From Murimonas intestini (GTDB lineage Bacteria; Bacillota; Clostridia; Lachnospirales; Lachnospiraceae): a DNA stretch of 64,000 bases. This document shows, one piece after another, positions 43,227 through 53,260 of this stretch (positions are counted from its first letter, which is position 1; each line of letters begins with the position of its first letter). A program made the position numbers and the translations under genes. The DNA is taken from positions 62,001-126,000 of the forward strand of contig NZ_JANKBI010000010.1 in assembly GCF_024622195.1 (NCBI RefSeq), written 5' to 3'. The notes under the pieces were generated by a model, which ran no database searches, was not told the DNA's origin, and saw only the letters and a list, made by a program, of their open reading frames with translations.

Positions 43227-43230
43227 GCCT

Positions 43231-44139
43231 CTAATTTTCTTTGAACTTTTTACTTGTGACCAGGAAATACAAGGCTCCTACAGCTGCAGTGATAAAGGTA
43301 GCGCATACACTGACTGCTGAGGCATATCCCTGCTGCGCCCCCGTGCTGTTAAAGAAGTAATTGTATATGTACAGAGCCATGACTGAAGTCTGGTTGCCGG
43401 GTCCGCCCCCTGTAAGTACCTTCACAGAGTCAAACAGCTGGAATCCGTTCAGAATGCACATCATGGAGATCACCTGGAACATCTGCCCAAGCATAGGAAG
43501 AGTCACACATTTAAACTGCTGCCATTTTGACGCTCCGTCCAGTGTGGCGCTCTCATACAGCTCTGTGGGGATCTTCTGGATGGCGGCCAGAAAAAGGATC
43601 ATCAGATATCCTACCTGGCTCCAGGTATTCAGCAGAATGATGATCAGCTTGGCGCTTGTTACATTTCCAAGCCACTCGACCGGCCTGTTTATCAGTCCTG
43701 CCCCCTGAAGCATACCGTTCACGATTCCATTATAAGAAGAAAACATAAAGAAAAAGATGATGCCGATAATGGCCGTACTTGTCACATTCGGCAGAAAGAT
43801 TATTGTCCTGAAAAAATTCTGTCCTTTTATCTTGCTATTTACCAAGATAGCTAACAGAAGTGACAGCGGTATCTGGATCACATAAGCCATCACAGTCAGC
43901 TCAAAGGTATTCAGGACCGCTCTCCACCAGCTGCTGTCTGAAAACAGCCTTTTATAATTTGCCAGTCCGTTGAATACAGGTTCAGTGAAGCCATTGTATT
44001 TCGTAAAGCTTAAGTAGATCGAATCAAACAGGGGATATGCGCAGAACAAAAAAAACAGAACCAGCATAGGCAGCAGCATCAGAAACATCTGTATTCCTTT
44101 AATGCGGCTGTTCTTCCTGCTTTTTACAGCTTTATTCAT
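43231..44139 (-). CDS. CUT1 ABC transporter permease (MalF-type)
   Basis: 302 residues, six spans starting IQMFLMLLPMLVLFFLFCAY. Coupling loop ESATLDGASKWQQFKCVTLP; MalF-type GGGPGNQTSVMALYIYNYFF. ATG 44139 follows AAAAAGGAGCGAC; a longer frame to 44199 would run into the hairpin behind the binding-protein gene. Partner of the permease at 42310. Confidence 0.92.
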   Translation of the reverse strand: MNKAVKSRKNSRIKGIQMFLMLLPMLVLFFLFCAYPLFDSIYLSFTKYNGFTEPVFNGLANYKRLFSDSSWWRAVLNTFELTVMAYVIQIPLSLLLAILVNSKIKGQNFFRTIIFLPNVTSTAIIGIIFFFMFSSYNGIVNGMLQGAGLINRPVEWLGNVTSAKLIIILLNTWSQVGYLMILFLAAIQKIPTELYESATLDGASKWQQFKCVTLPMLGQMFQVISMMCILNGFQLFDSVKVLTGGGPGNQTSVMALYIYNYFFNSTGAQQGYASAVSVCATFITAAVGALYFLVTSKKFKEN

Positions 44140-44185
44140 AAAGTAGTCGCTCCTTTTTTTAATTTGACCCTCGCGGGAATAAATA

Positions 44186-44205
44186 GGGGCTGTCTCCACA
44201 GCCCC
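44186..44205 (-). other. Intercistronic hairpin after the binding-protein gene
   Basis: GGGGCTGT-CTCC-ACAGCCCC, 8-bp perfect stem nine bases past the SBP stop. The minus-strand tail (TATTTATTCCC) is only partly T-rich, so partial termination or mRNA stabilisation is likely. Same position and logic as the hairpin at 23681. Confidence 0.6.
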
Positions 44206-44213
44206 CTTCTTGT

Positions 44214-45728
44214 TTATCTCGTATAGTAGTCAAAGCCTTCCGGTTTTAAATCTTTTTCTTCCAAAAGACCTTCTGATACTGCATTTTCAAGCGCCGAATT
44301 GTAAGTTTCAGACAGCTTATCAAGCTCTGCATCCATATCCATGCTGCTGCCCTGGATGATAAGAAGCGGGTAAACAGTATCGCGGCTGTCTCCTTCCAGT
44401 GTCAGGGCAGAATGAGGCGTAACAGTAAAGGAAGAAAGGTTTTCTGTATCCATGCTCAGCCCTTTGATTCCCTTTAACTTCTGTACTTCCGGGCTTGCAT
44501 TGATCTCTGCATTATCCTTGTCGATCAGGGACAGGGACGGCGCCACTTTGGATGCGTCCTTTCTGGCCGGAGCTGAATATACATTGTGCAGAAGATATGA
44601 GATCGCCTCAAATGCCTCTGCGGGATGTTCACTGGATGACGAGATACAGTGGCCGCTTTCCAGCATCAGATAATCTTTTGCCCGCTCAGTTCCCTCAAAG
44701 ACAGGTACAAGAGCCGTATCCCAGTTTGTTACATCGCCGCCCTCAATCTCATTGTTGTAGCCGTTGACCATCCAGTTGCCGTCAAAATACATTCCTACCT
44801 TATTGGCAATGAAATTAGCGCGGAGCACTTCGATGTCTATTGACTCTGAACCCGGCATCATAATTCCGTCCTCATACATCTTAGCGAAATACTCGATGAT
44901 TGGTTTCTGTTTTGAAAAATCAAATTTACCTGTTGTATAATCAAATCCATAAGGTCCTGTCAGCCCTGAAAGGATCGCTATATCATCAATATTCCTCTCC
45001 CATGTGGAGCCTGACTTGATAGGAAGCCCAAAACCGTAAAATTCTCCGTTTCCTGCTTCTGTTATTGCCTTTGCCGCATCATACATGCCTTCCAGGGTTG
45101 TGGGGAAATTATCCGGGTCCAGCCCTGCTTTCTCAAACAAGTCCCTGTTATAATATACCCTTATATATCTTGTCATATGGGGAATGGCATATACTTGTCC
45201 GTCATATGCATATTTGGTAAATGCTGATGGATTAAATTCCGCCTTCAGCTCCTCCGTCAGATATTCATCCATCGGATATGCAAGACCTGCATCAATATAA
45301 GATTTCACATCGCTCAGTCCGCTGATCTCGAAAATATCAGGAACCTCGCCGCTGTTGCAGGCCAGCTTCAGCACTTCCTCATAATTGTCCCCGTAACACT
45401 CTACAGTTACGTGTATCCTGTCCTGGGAAGCATTGAATTCGTCCATGGTAATTGTCTGGTTATTGTCAGCCGAGCTGGCTCTTGCCCAAAAGGTAAGCTC
45501 TACCTTTTCACCTGATGCATCATCACCAGATGCATGCTTCTCCATCACATTCTCAGCTTTCACTGCTCTGGCTGAATCTTTGTTTTCTGTCTCTGCTGCC
45601 TGCCCCTGCGTTTCCTTCAGGGCACCTTCTGTACCTGCTGCATTTCCCTGTGCACTCTGGCAGGCCGTCAGTCCCAGGACCATAGTCAGGGACAATGCTG
45701 CTGCAATTCCTTTTTTCAAGTGTGTCAT
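44214..45728 (-). CDS. CUT1 ABC transporter substrate-binding lipoprotein
   Basis: 504 residues. Lipoprotein signal: GIAAALSLTMVLGLTAC with cysteine at ~23, then a linker rich in Ala, Glu, Lys and Thr. Binding-protein core: LTFWARASSADNNQTI, VECYGDNYEEVLKLACNSGE, PDIFEISG, YAIPHMTRYIRVYYNRDLF, KVGMYFDGNWM. First gene of the operon (SBP, two permeases, GH95-like). GGGAGGAAAAGAAA before ATG; promoter at 45761-45789. Confidence 0.93.
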   Translation of the reverse strand: MTHLKKGIAAALSLTMVLGLTACQSAQGNAAGTEGALKETQGQAAETENKDSARAVKAENVMEKHASGDDASGEKVELTFWARASSADNNQTITMDEFNASQDRIHVTVECYGDNYEEVLKLACNSGEVPDIFEISGLSDVKSYIDAGLAYPMDEYLTEELKAEFNPSAFTKYAYDGQVYAIPHMTRYIRVYYNRDLFEKAGLDPDNFPTTLEGMYDAAKAITEAGNGEFYGFGLPIKSGSTWERNIDDIAILSGLTGPYGFDYTTGKFDFSKQKPIIEYFAKMYEDGIMMPGSESIDIEVLRANFIANKVGMYFDGNWMVNGYNNEIEGGDVTNWDTALVPVFEGTERAKDYLMLESGHCISSSSEHPAEAFEAISYLLHNVYSAPARKDASKVAPSLSLIDKDNAEINASPEVQKLKGIKGLSMDTENLSSFTVTPHSALTLEGDSRDTVYPLLIIQGSSMDMDAELDKLSETYNSALENAVSEGLLEEKDLKPEGFDYYTR

Positions 45729-45748
45729 TTTCTTTTCCTCCCTTGCTG

Positions 45749-45777
45749 TTGTATGAGGTAATTATAAATGTTATAAT
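45749..45777 (+). promoter_or_regulatory. Promoter for the kinase-regulator operon
   Basis: TTGTAT (45749-45754), 17 bases, TATAAT (45772-45777). It overlaps the opposing promoter, so the two directions may compete. Confidence 0.55.
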
Positions 45778-45789
45778 CACTTTTGAAAA
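45761..45789 (-). promoter_or_regulatory. Promoter for the SBP-permease-GH95 operon
   Basis: Minus strand TTTTCA (45789-45784), 17 bases, TATAAT (45766-45761). The -35 is poor, as expected for a promoter needing the AraC-type activator. Confidence 0.6.
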
Positions 45790-45823
45790 TGCGAAAAAAT
45801 TATCCGGCAGGGGGGAATAATTT

Positions 45824-47611
45824 ATGAATCTGATAAAAAAAGCCAGCCTGGCCGCAAAGCTTCTCATCAGCTATGTGGTCCTGGTCGTCTTTCCGTTTCT
45901 CATATCGTCCTTGGTGCTGAGCTCAACCTCAGCTTCCAATATAAAAAATAATACACTGTCCTATATCAATCTTTTCGTAGAACAGATATCTTCCAATATT
46001 GACAGCTATATCGGTGAACTGGACCGCATGACCCGGGTAGCCACTCTTGACAACACTCTCGTAGACCTGCTGACTGCCTCTCCTGAGTCTGACAAGATGG
46101 CGAATTATAATGCCGCCAAGTATCTCCACAATGAGATGCTCAAACTGATGACTCAGCAGCCCAGCATCCGCAATGTCACATACGTAGGTGCAAACGGCAT
46201 GATCTACAGCGGTACTTCAAATGAGATCAAAGATCTCCCCTCCTTTTATGAAATCACTCATGCGGACCGCCTTGATGAGCTGAACCAGAAGGTATATATC
46301 TCTGCTGCCCATATCCCCTCCTACCTGCTTGTGGATTTTGGCCGCAGCAAGGAGCCAGTCTTCACGCTCACCCGCTTTCTCTACACCTTTGACAAGAAAA
46401 AAATAGGCGCCATTGTCCTCAATGTCACCTGCCAGGATCTGCTGGACGCCATCAATATAAATTCCTCTCTGCTGGAGAGCGGGGCCAAGATCGTTATAAC
46501 TAACCAGGACAATACAATTGTCGCCGACACCTCCGGAAATTTCACCCCTGAGTACCTGAACGATCCGGAATATATGACCTTTGCAGCCACTGAGCAGGAG
46601 GACGGGCAGGACATGTACTTTTCGAATTCCTCGGATACCCTCACCTCCACAGTAATCATCAACAGGAACCAGTTATTTAAAAGTACGCATGATTTCAACC
46701 AGTTTGCTGTCGTCCTGGTGGTCATGCTGATCATCCTGATCATTCTGCTCAGCGGGTATTTCTCGTATAAACTCGTCAAACCTTTAAAGCTGCTTAAAAA
46801 TGCCGCCAACGAGTGTGCCGCAGGAAATTATTCCATCCGTATCCCTGTGGAATCTCAGGATGAGATCGGCAGCCTCTGCTCCAGCTTCAACTTCATGACT
46901 GAGGAGATACAAAATCTGCTTGACCGTGTCTACCATTATCAGCTGGCTACCAAACAGGCTCAGCTGGAAGCCCTGCAGAACCAGATCAGCCCGCATTTCC
47001 TGCACAACACCCTGGAGATCATCCGGATGAAGGCTTTGATCAACAAGGATAAAGAGGTGGCTGTCATGGTACAGACACTGGCCAAGCTGTTCCGCATCAC
47101 CCTTGACAGGACCAGCAATATTGTCACCGTCAGGGACGAACTGGAGCACGTGGAGACTTACCTGACCATCCAGAATATGCGGTTCAACAACCGTTACCGC
47201 TTTACCCGGCATGTTCCGGAAGAACTTCTGGACTGTTCCATAATAAAGCTCACCCTTCAGCCGCTTGTAGAAAATTGTATACAGCACGGCTTTGTCCAGA
47301 CCTTTGGGGATGAAGAAATAAGTATCTCTGTGGAAGAGACTGGAAATGACCTGATCATCAGCGTCTCAGATAACGGAGTTGGAATAGAAGAAACAAACCT
47401 GAAGAGAATACAGAACAACCTGGAGCATACAGGGCCTGCTGAAGAAGGAGCTGTCCACAACAGCATAGGCATCGTGAACATTTCAGACCGCATACGGCTG
47501 GAATACGGACAGGGATATTACCTGCGGCTGTATGCAAATTCACCCAGGGGCACCACGGTACAGCTTTGCATCCCGAAGAATTACAACATGGAGATCCTGC
47601 CTGAACCTTAG
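45824..47611 (+). CDS. Sensor histidine kinase (YesM-like)
   Basis: 595 residues. TM1 ~12-32 (LLISYVVLVVFPFLISSLVL), extracytoplasmic sensor ~35-290, TM2 ~292-312 (FAVVLVVMLIILIILLSGYF), HAMP, then kinase core: QNQISPHFLHNTLEIIRM (phospho-His), LQPLVENCIQHGF (N box), VSDNGVGIEE and SIGIVNISDRIRL (G boxes). Here the kinase gene precedes the regulator, the reverse of the order at 33953-37311. GGGGGGAATAATTT before ATG. Confidence 0.94.
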   Translation: MNLIKKASLAAKLLISYVVLVVFPFLISSLVLSSTSASNIKNNTLSYINLFVEQISSNIDSYIGELDRMTRVATLDNTLVDLLTASPESDKMANYNAAKYLHNEMLKLMTQQPSIRNVTYVGANGMIYSGTSNEIKDLPSFYEITHADRLDELNQKVYISAAHIPSYLLVDFGRSKEPVFTLTRFLYTFDKKKIGAIVLNVTCQDLLDAININSSLLESGAKIVITNQDNTIVADTSGNFTPEYLNDPEYMTFAATEQEDGQDMYFSNSSDTLTSTVIINRNQLFKSTHDFNQFAVVLVVMLIILIILLSGYFSYKLVKPLKLLKNAANECAAGNYSIRIPVESQDEIGSLCSSFNFMTEEIQNLLDRVYHYQLATKQAQLEALQNQISPHFLHNTLEIIRMKALINKDKEVAVMVQTLAKLFRITLDRTSNIVTVRDELEHVETYLTIQNMRFNNRYRFTRHVPEELLDCSIIKLTLQPLVENCIQHGFVQTFGDEEISISVEETGNDLIISVSDNGVGIEETNLKRIQNNLEHTGPAEEGAVHNSIGIVNISDRIRLEYGQGYYLRLYANSPRGTTVQLCIPKNYNMEILPEP

Positions 47612-47656
47612 AGCCTGGAAAAATATTTACTAAATTCTGATAAATTTGGAGGAAGT

Positions 47657-49243
47657 ATGGAAAAGTATAAAGTATTGCTCATAGATGACGAACCAATCAT
47701 AACCCAGGGCCTTCAGATCCTGATAGACTGGGAGGCCTGCGGCTGTGAGATCGCAGGCTGCGCCTCTGACGGCCGTGAGGGCCTGGACATGATCAAAAGC
47801 CTGCAGCCTGATATTGTCATATCCGACATCCGCATGCCCAACTGCTCCGGGATCGATATGATCCGCCAGGCTCTTGCCATACACCCCTGCGGCTTTATCA
47901 TACTCAGCGGGTATTCTGACTTTTCTTACGCAAAACAGTGTATGTCCCTGGGGGTCCAGGAATATCTTCTGAAACCCGTAGTGGAATCCGAGCTGATCCA
48001 GGCTCTGGAAAAGGTCAGGGAACAGCTGGCCCTTCAGAGAAAAACACAGACAGCCCTTACGCAGCTGGAGGATGTTAGCCAGCAGCTGTCTGCCCTGGCT
48101 CTCGACGATGTGCTGCGTGATATGATGAACTCCTACTTTGAGACAGATGAGGATCTTAAGATTGCCCTGGCCGATTATGATATCTCTCTGGCCCCCGGAC
48201 ACACTTATCTGGCGGCCGCCTTTCAGGCCGCAGCTCCGGAAAATATCTCAGTGCTGCGCCAGGAGCTTCTTGCGGGCCTGTCCGCATTAGGCATTCCCTT
48301 TCTTCTGTATTATCATGGCAGCAATACGTATCTGGGCATTTTTTCTCTGCCGCTTGATACGCCTCCTGATTTTTTTACGGAACAGCTTACAGAGCTTCAC
48401 CAGAAAATGTCCATGCAGGCTCACGGCGGGCTCTGCATAGGTGTCGGAAGGCCTTACCCCTGCGCCAGCCATCTTCCCGTCTCCTGCAAGCAGGCTCTTT
48501 TTGCCCTGTCATACAAGATCATCCGGGGCGCCAGCTCCGTCAATCCTTTTGACAGCAGTTTAAAAAATGCGCATTTTATCCAGACTTTGCCCGACGGACT
48601 CTGGGACGCATACCGCCAGAGCCTGATGCAGTCTAATTTTGCCAGCATCACAAGCTCTATCCACAAAGTATTTCATTACCTGTCCGAAATTGCAGATACA
48701 CCCCTGCTGGGCATACAGATCAATGCTCTGAACCTCCTGATGACATGTATCCAGTACATGACCGAGAGCGAAGCTGCCCCTGATCCGGATGCCTATGGGA
48801 ATGTGGATTTTATGCAGCAGATCTCTGCCATCCAGACAGCAGATGAGTTGGAAAAATATGTTCAGAATATTGTATACAGCCTGATAAACCGTTCCAGGGA
48901 CAATGAGCTGGCAAGACCCAGCGAACTGATCTCCCAGGTAGAAAATTATATAAATTCCAATTATCTGGAAGATCTCTCCCTGATGACAGTGGCCCAGATG
49001 TTTTACATTTCCCCCATTTATTTAAGCCAGGCATTCAAAAAGCAGACGGGACAGCTTTACCTGGATTATGTGACCCAGGTAAAGATCAATGCCGCCAAAA
49101 AACTGCTGCTCACCACTGATCTGATGGTCTATGAGATAGCGGAACGGCTCCACTACAAAGACAGCAAATACTTCAGCAGGTTATTCGAGAAAAAGACAGG
49201 AAAAAAGCCGAGTGAATACAGGAAAAGCCCCGGCGGGCGCTGA
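47657..49243 (+). CDS. AraC-type response regulator (YesN-like)
   Basis: 528 residues. Receiver domain with LLIDDEP (D10, D11), VISDIRMPN (phospho-acceptor D57) and YLLKPV. Long central linker. C-terminal AraC HTH pair: YINSNYLEDLSLMTVAQMF, YLSQAFKKQTGQLYLDYV, YEIAERLHYKDSKYFSRLF, KKTGKKPSEYR. It should control the divergent SBP-permease-GH95 operon with the kinase 45 bases upstream. TTTGGAGGAAGT before ATG. Its stop lies two bases from the stop of the converging zwf gene. Confidence 0.94.
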   Translation: MEKYKVLLIDDEPIITQGLQILIDWEACGCEIAGCASDGREGLDMIKSLQPDIVISDIRMPNCSGIDMIRQALAIHPCGFIILSGYSDFSYAKQCMSLGVQEYLLKPVVESELIQALEKVREQLALQRKTQTALTQLEDVSQQLSALALDDVLRDMMNSYFETDEDLKIALADYDISLAPGHTYLAAAFQAAAPENISVLRQELLAGLSALGIPFLLYYHGSNTYLGIFSLPLDTPPDFFTEQLTELHQKMSMQAHGGLCIGVGRPYPCASHLPVSCKQALFALSYKIIRGASSVNPFDSSLKNAHFIQTLPDGLWDAYRQSLMQSNFASITSSIHKVFHYLSEIADTPLLGIQINALNLLMTCIQYMTESEAAPDPDAYGNVDFMQQISAIQTADELEKYVQNIVYSLINRSRDNELARPSELISQVENYINSNYLEDLSLMTVAQMFYISPIYLSQAFKKQTGQLYLDYVTQVKINAAKKLLLTTDLMVYEIAERLHYKDSKYFSRLFEKKTGKKPSEYRKSPGGR

Positions 49244-49245
49244 AC

Positions 49246-50637
49246 TTAATCAAACCAGGAATGGCCATAGCTGTTCAGAAGCTGTTCCGCTGCATCAGGG
49301 CCGTCACTTCCCGGCTTGTATACATGGATTGGAACACCGCCCAGGCGGTATTTATCCCGTATGGCATCAACATATTTCCAGCTGGCTTCGATCTGGTCCC
49401 ATTTTGAGAACCAGGAACGTTCCCCCTTAAAGCAGGCGGCAATCAGCCTCTCATAAGCCTCCGGCGTGTTCGTCTGGTTGACAGAGGAACAGCTCTGGCA
49501 GAAATCCATCTTGGCCTGGATGACGTCTACAGACTCTCCGGGCTTCTTTATATTAAACTGCAGGTATACACCTTCTGTGGGCTGGATCTTAATATTCAGG
49601 ATATCCGGCTCAATATCAGGGGCAGGACTTTTGAATACTACAGCAACCTGCATTTCCCTTTTATCCAGCTTTTTGCCTGTGCGGATATAGAAGGGCATTC
49701 CTCTCCACCTGTCATTGTCCACAAAAAGCCGCACAGCTGCATAAGTTTCCGTGGAAGAATCCGCCCTGACAGACGGTTCCTTGCGGTAACCATCATACTG
49801 CCCCAAAACCATACTCTCAGAGATATTTTCCGGCAGGCTGAGAGCTTCCAGTACCTTCATCTGCTCTCTGTGCATATCTTCCACTTCCTGGCTCTTTGGC
49901 TGCTCCATAGCCACTATGGTAAGTATCTGGAACAGGTGGTTCTGCATCATATCCTTCAAAGCTCCGCTGCGGTCATAGTATCCGCCTCTGCTCTCCACAC
50001 CCACCTCTTCCATGGCTGAGATCTGGATACACTCAATATGTCCTGCATCCCAGACATTAGAAAAGATAGGGTTTGCAAAGCGGATCGTCTGGATATTTCT
50101 GACCATCTCCTTTCCAAGATAGTGGTCGATCCTGTATATGTGACCCTGACTGAAAAATCCTTCCATTTCCTCATTCAGCCTGGCTGCCGCCGCCAGATCC
50201 TCTCCGAACGGCTTTTCCAGCACCACCTTACCGTCCCTGGCTCCATCCACCTTATGGAGCCCGCTTACTATTATTTCAAAGAAACGCGGGGCAACGGCAA
50301 AATAGAAAATATGCTTTTTCGCCCCCATTTCCCTGTAGAACGCATCAAGTCCCTCATAAGAGGCCTCATCAGTAAAATCCATGCGGTAATAAACGATTTT
50401 TTCCGCCAGCTTCTCATAGACTTCTTCCTTATAGCTGAGCCTTGCAAATTTTTCCACCCAGTCCCGGGCTTTCTCTCTGTACATGCTGCTGGTGTATTCT
50501 CTTCGCCCTATCACCACTATCCGCGGACAGTATTCTCCTCCATCTGCCATCTCCATGTTATAAAGTGCCGGAATAAGCTTCCTGAAGGTCAGGTCTCCTG
50601 TCCCTCCGAATATTGTAAAAACCTGCTCATTATACAT
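49246..50637 (-). CDS. zwf: Glucose-6-phosphate 1-dehydrogenase
   Basis: 463 residues. NAD(P)-binding start QVFTIFGGTGDLTFRKLIPA, active-site motif RIDHYLGKEMVRNI with catalytic His, VVLEKPFGED, and FVDNDRWRGMPFYIRTGKKL. Oxidises glucose-6-phosphate to 6-phosphogluconolactone, giving NADPH. Somewhat shorter than the ~490-residue E. coli enzyme. ATG 50637 after GGGGGCAGGGAC is preferred over a 22-residue longer form. Its start overlaps gnd by eight bases. Third gene of the oxidative pentose phosphate operon. Confidence 0.95.
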   Translation of the reverse strand: MYNEQVFTIFGGTGDLTFRKLIPALYNMEMADGGEYCPRIVVIGRREYTSSMYREKARDWVEKFARLSYKEEVYEKLAEKIVYYRMDFTDEASYEGLDAFYREMGAKKHIFYFAVAPRFFEIIVSGLHKVDGARDGKVVLEKPFGEDLAAAARLNEEMEGFFSQGHIYRIDHYLGKEMVRNIQTIRFANPIFSNVWDAGHIECIQISAMEEVGVESRGGYYDRSGALKDMMQNHLFQILTIVAMEQPKSQEVEDMHREQMKVLEALSLPENISESMVLGQYDGYRKEPSVRADSSTETYAAVRLFVDNDRWRGMPFYIRTGKKLDKREMQVAVVFKSPAPDIEPDILNIKIQPTEGVYLQFNIKKPGESVDVIQAKMDFCQSCSSVNQTNTPEAYERLIAACFKGERSWFSKWDQIEASWKYVDAIRDKYRLGGVPIHVYKPGSDGPDAAEQLLNSYGHSWFD

Positions 50638-52045
50638 GTCCCTGCCCCCAATCATGATGGAAGATACCTTCCCTGTCTGTTCTCTCATAGGTATGTGCCC
50701 CAAAGCAGTCCCGCTGTGCCTGTATCAGGCTGGCCCCCACAGGGACTCCCCTGAAAGCGTCAATATATGCAGCAGCTTGGCTCATAGCCGGCACCGGTAT
50801 CCCGTTTAAGATCCCGGTACTTAAAATCCTTCTCAGGCTTTCATGTCCATTATTGATTCCATTCCTGAAGAAAGAGTCTGTCATCAGGTTTGTAAGCTCT
50901 TTATCCTTTCTGAAAGCCCTGGTAATATCATCCAGAAATTCCGCCTGTATGATACAGCCTGCCCGGAAAATAGCGGCGATCCTGCCATAATCCAGATCCC
51001 ATCCATATTCACCGGAGGCATGTGACAGCAGTGAAAATCCCTGTGCATATGCCGCTATCTTGGCTGTATACAGTCCTTCCCGTACTGCTTCCCCAAAAGC
51101 CTTTTTATCCGGGATGCCGCTTCGTTCAGGGCCTTTTATAAGCTCTGACGCCATTTTCCTCTGCTGTATCTGGTTTGACATGATCCTGGCATTGCAGGCA
51201 GCCGTGATCATGGATACGTTGACTCCCTGCTTCAGAGACTCCAGGCTAGTCCAGCGTCCTGTCCCTTTCTGGCCTGCACTGTCCAGAATATAGTCTATCA
51301 GCTCCCCATTTTCAAAATCATCCTTCTCTCTGAATATATCTGCGGTAATCCCTATCAGATAGCTTTTCAGTTTTCCTTCATTCCAGGCAGAAAATGTGTC
51401 CGCCAGTTCTTCATTTGTAAATCCTCCCGCATATTTGAGAAGGAGGTAAGCTTCCGCAATCAGCTGCATATCCGCGTATTCTATCCCATTATGCACCATC
51501 TTTACATAATGTCCTGCCCCATCAGGCCCCATATAGGCACAGCAAGGCTCCCCCTGGGCTTTCGCTGCTATAGCCTCCAGCACGGGAGCTATATGCTCAT
51601 ATGCCTCTCTGTCACCGCCGGGCATAATTGACGGGCCGAAGCGCGCCCCTCTCTCCCCTCCTGACACTCCTGTCCCGAAGTAATATATACCCTTTTCCCT
51701 CAGGCTCTTTTCACGCCTCCTTGTGTCCTCAAAGAAAGAATTGCCCCCGTCCAGTATCATATCTCCTTCATCCAGAAACGGAACAAGCTGCTCTATCACC
51801 ATGTCCACAGGTCTCCCCGCTTTTACCATGATCAAAAATTTTCTCGGCCTTTCCTGTGACTCCACAAGCTCCCTCATATCATAAAAGGGGAAAAAATTCT
51901 CATGCGGATACTCCTTTATGAGATTTTCAGTCACTTCCCTGCTCCTGTTATACCCTCCCACCTTAAACCCATGGTCCGCCATGTTAAGTGCAAGGCTTCT
52001 TCCCATGACTGCCAGGCCTATCACTCCTATTTCTGTTCTATACAT
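50630..52045 (-). CDS. gnd: 6-phosphogluconate dehydrogenase (decarboxylating)
   Basis: 471 residues. NADP-binding IGVIGLAVMGRSLALNMADH, then MLDGGNS-like MILDGGNSFFEDT, the family signature VSGGERGARFGPSIMPGG, and the catalytic KMVHNGIEYADMQLIAEAY (Lys, His, Asn, Glu). The C-terminal region has QKGTGRWTSLE-like GQKGTGRWTSLESLKQGV, followed by the normal tail. Yields ribulose-5-phosphate and NADPH. AGGAGGGATCGT before ATG. Eight-base overlaps with both neighbours point to translational coupling. Confidence 0.96.
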   Translation of the reverse strand: MYRTEIGVIGLAVMGRSLALNMADHGFKVGGYNRSREVTENLIKEYPHENFFPFYDMRELVESQERPRKFLIMVKAGRPVDMVIEQLVPFLDEGDMILDGGNSFFEDTRRREKSLREKGIYYFGTGVSGGERGARFGPSIMPGGDREAYEHIAPVLEAIAAKAQGEPCCAYMGPDGAGHYVKMVHNGIEYADMQLIAEAYLLLKYAGGFTNEELADTFSAWNEGKLKSYLIGITADIFREKDDFENGELIDYILDSAGQKGTGRWTSLESLKQGVNVSMITAACNARIMSNQIQQRKMASELIKGPERSGIPDKKAFGEAVREGLYTAKIAAYAQGFSLLSHASGEYGWDLDYGRIAAIFRAGCIIQAEFLDDITRAFRKDKELTNLMTDSFFRNGINNGHESLRRILSTGILNGIPVPAMSQAAAYIDAFRGVPVGASLIQAQRDCFGAHTYERTDREGIFHHDWGQGHV

Positions 52046-53039
52046 ACGATCCCTCCTGTTCTTCCAACAGCACTGACACTCCCTCCTGTATGTGGATCCG
52101 GCTTCTGATTTCTCCGATCAGTCCGCTCTCCCTGTCCCGTTCCATGCTGACAATTCCACCCCCGAACCTGTTTGCAGCAAGGAGAAAGCCTTCCTCCCGG
52201 CTCAGGATAAGATCGCGGGGATGCACGCCTCCGCAGGGTACATGCTGTATGACCTTTGCCCTGCTTCCTCTCACGTCAGCCACTGTCAGGATATCCTGCC
52301 CCCGTACAGATATATACAGGAACCTCTCATCACTGGTGAGACGTATGGCCGCCGCGGCAGCTGTTTTGCCTCCGTCCAGATATATCGGAAGAATCTGCTC
52401 CAGACTGAATTCTCTGCCCCGTACCTTAAATATGAACAGTTCATTGCTCCGTTCACTCACCACGAATAACTTTGTATGTTCCCTGTTGAATACCCCATGC
52501 CTTGGTCCGCTGCCTTCAGGAAACATGATTTCTCCTGACAGGGCAAATCCATTATCCATATCAAACATCCTGATCTTATCCTGTTCCAGACAGGGCACCA
52601 TCATATCCTGCCCATGGATGAGGATCTGATGGCATCCTGCCTCTTCCCCATTTTCAATCCTTGCGACAATATCCGGTTTTTTATCTTTAACAGAGTAGAC
52701 CATAACTGTACCCTCATGGTAATTAGCTGTACAGACGAATTCCCCCTCCTGCAGGATGTAGCAGGGTGCTGTCCTCTCTTCAAGGATTTCATAAGCATAA
52801 TCAGCCTTTCCATCCCTGAGTCTCAAAAAACAGGTGCCGGCGTGCCCTTCCTTTCTCATGGAAAAAACAAGCAAGCCGCCGTTTTTAGTTACCCATTTGG
52901 CATTCTCTGTTTCATAAAACAGCTCAGGCTCTGTCATCTGCCCGTTCTTTTCATTAAAGGTAAAATGATAGACTCCTCTGCTTTCTTCCGAATGATACGT
53001 TCCTATATAACCGTGCGAATAAATCTTACTGTTATACAT
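52038..53039 (-). CDS. pgl: 6-phosphogluconolactonase (beta-propeller, YbhE/Pgl type)
   Basis: 333 residues of the seven-bladed lactonase family: YIGTYHSEESRGVYHFTF, MVYSVKDKKPDIVARIENG, GCHQILIHGQDM, GSGPRHGVFNREHTKLFV, LYISVRGQDIL, GGVHPRDLILSREEGFLLAA. It hydrolyses 6-phosphogluconolactone, so all three oxidative steps are in one operon. ATG 53039 is the family-typical start; the frame is open another 55 codons upstream but without homology. AAAGGCGGAAT lies before ATG. First gene behind the strong promoter at 53268-53296. Confidence 0.88.
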   Translation of the reverse strand: MYNSKIYSHGYIGTYHSEESRGVYHFTFNEKNGQMTEPELFYETENAKWVTKNGGLLVFSMRKEGHAGTCFLRLRDGKADYAYEILEERTAPCYILQEGEFVCTANYHEGTVMVYSVKDKKPDIVARIENGEEAGCHQILIHGQDMMVPCLEQDKIRMFDMDNGFALSGEIMFPEGSGPRHGVFNREHTKLFVVSERSNELFIFKVRGREFSLEQILPIYLDGGKTAAAAAIRLTSDERFLYISVRGQDILTVADVRGSRAKVIQHVPCGGVHPRDLILSREEGFLLAANRFGGGIVSMERDRESGLIGEIRSRIHIQEGVSVLLEEQEGSYV

Positions 53040-53260
53040 AATACATTCCGCCTTTCTTTCTGTCTTGATTTGTGATCTCGCGGACACCTCTGGCAATGGT
53101 CTTTTCCCGCAGAAGCGCTCCTCCGCCCTTGATGTCACTACTGCCTGAAGGCGCATACCTGCCTTCACTAAAGGGCCTGCCTCCTGTATCAGATAATAAG
53201 CCATTGAGCCAGTTCCATCCGCATCCCGCCTTTCTGTGATTCAAAGCCGTTAACACTTAT

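Noticed and set aside
53040..53204. 55-residue extension of the lactonase
   Set aside because: No family resemblance; the lactonase fold starts at MYNSKIYSHGYIGTY, and AAAGGCGGAAT precedes that ATG.
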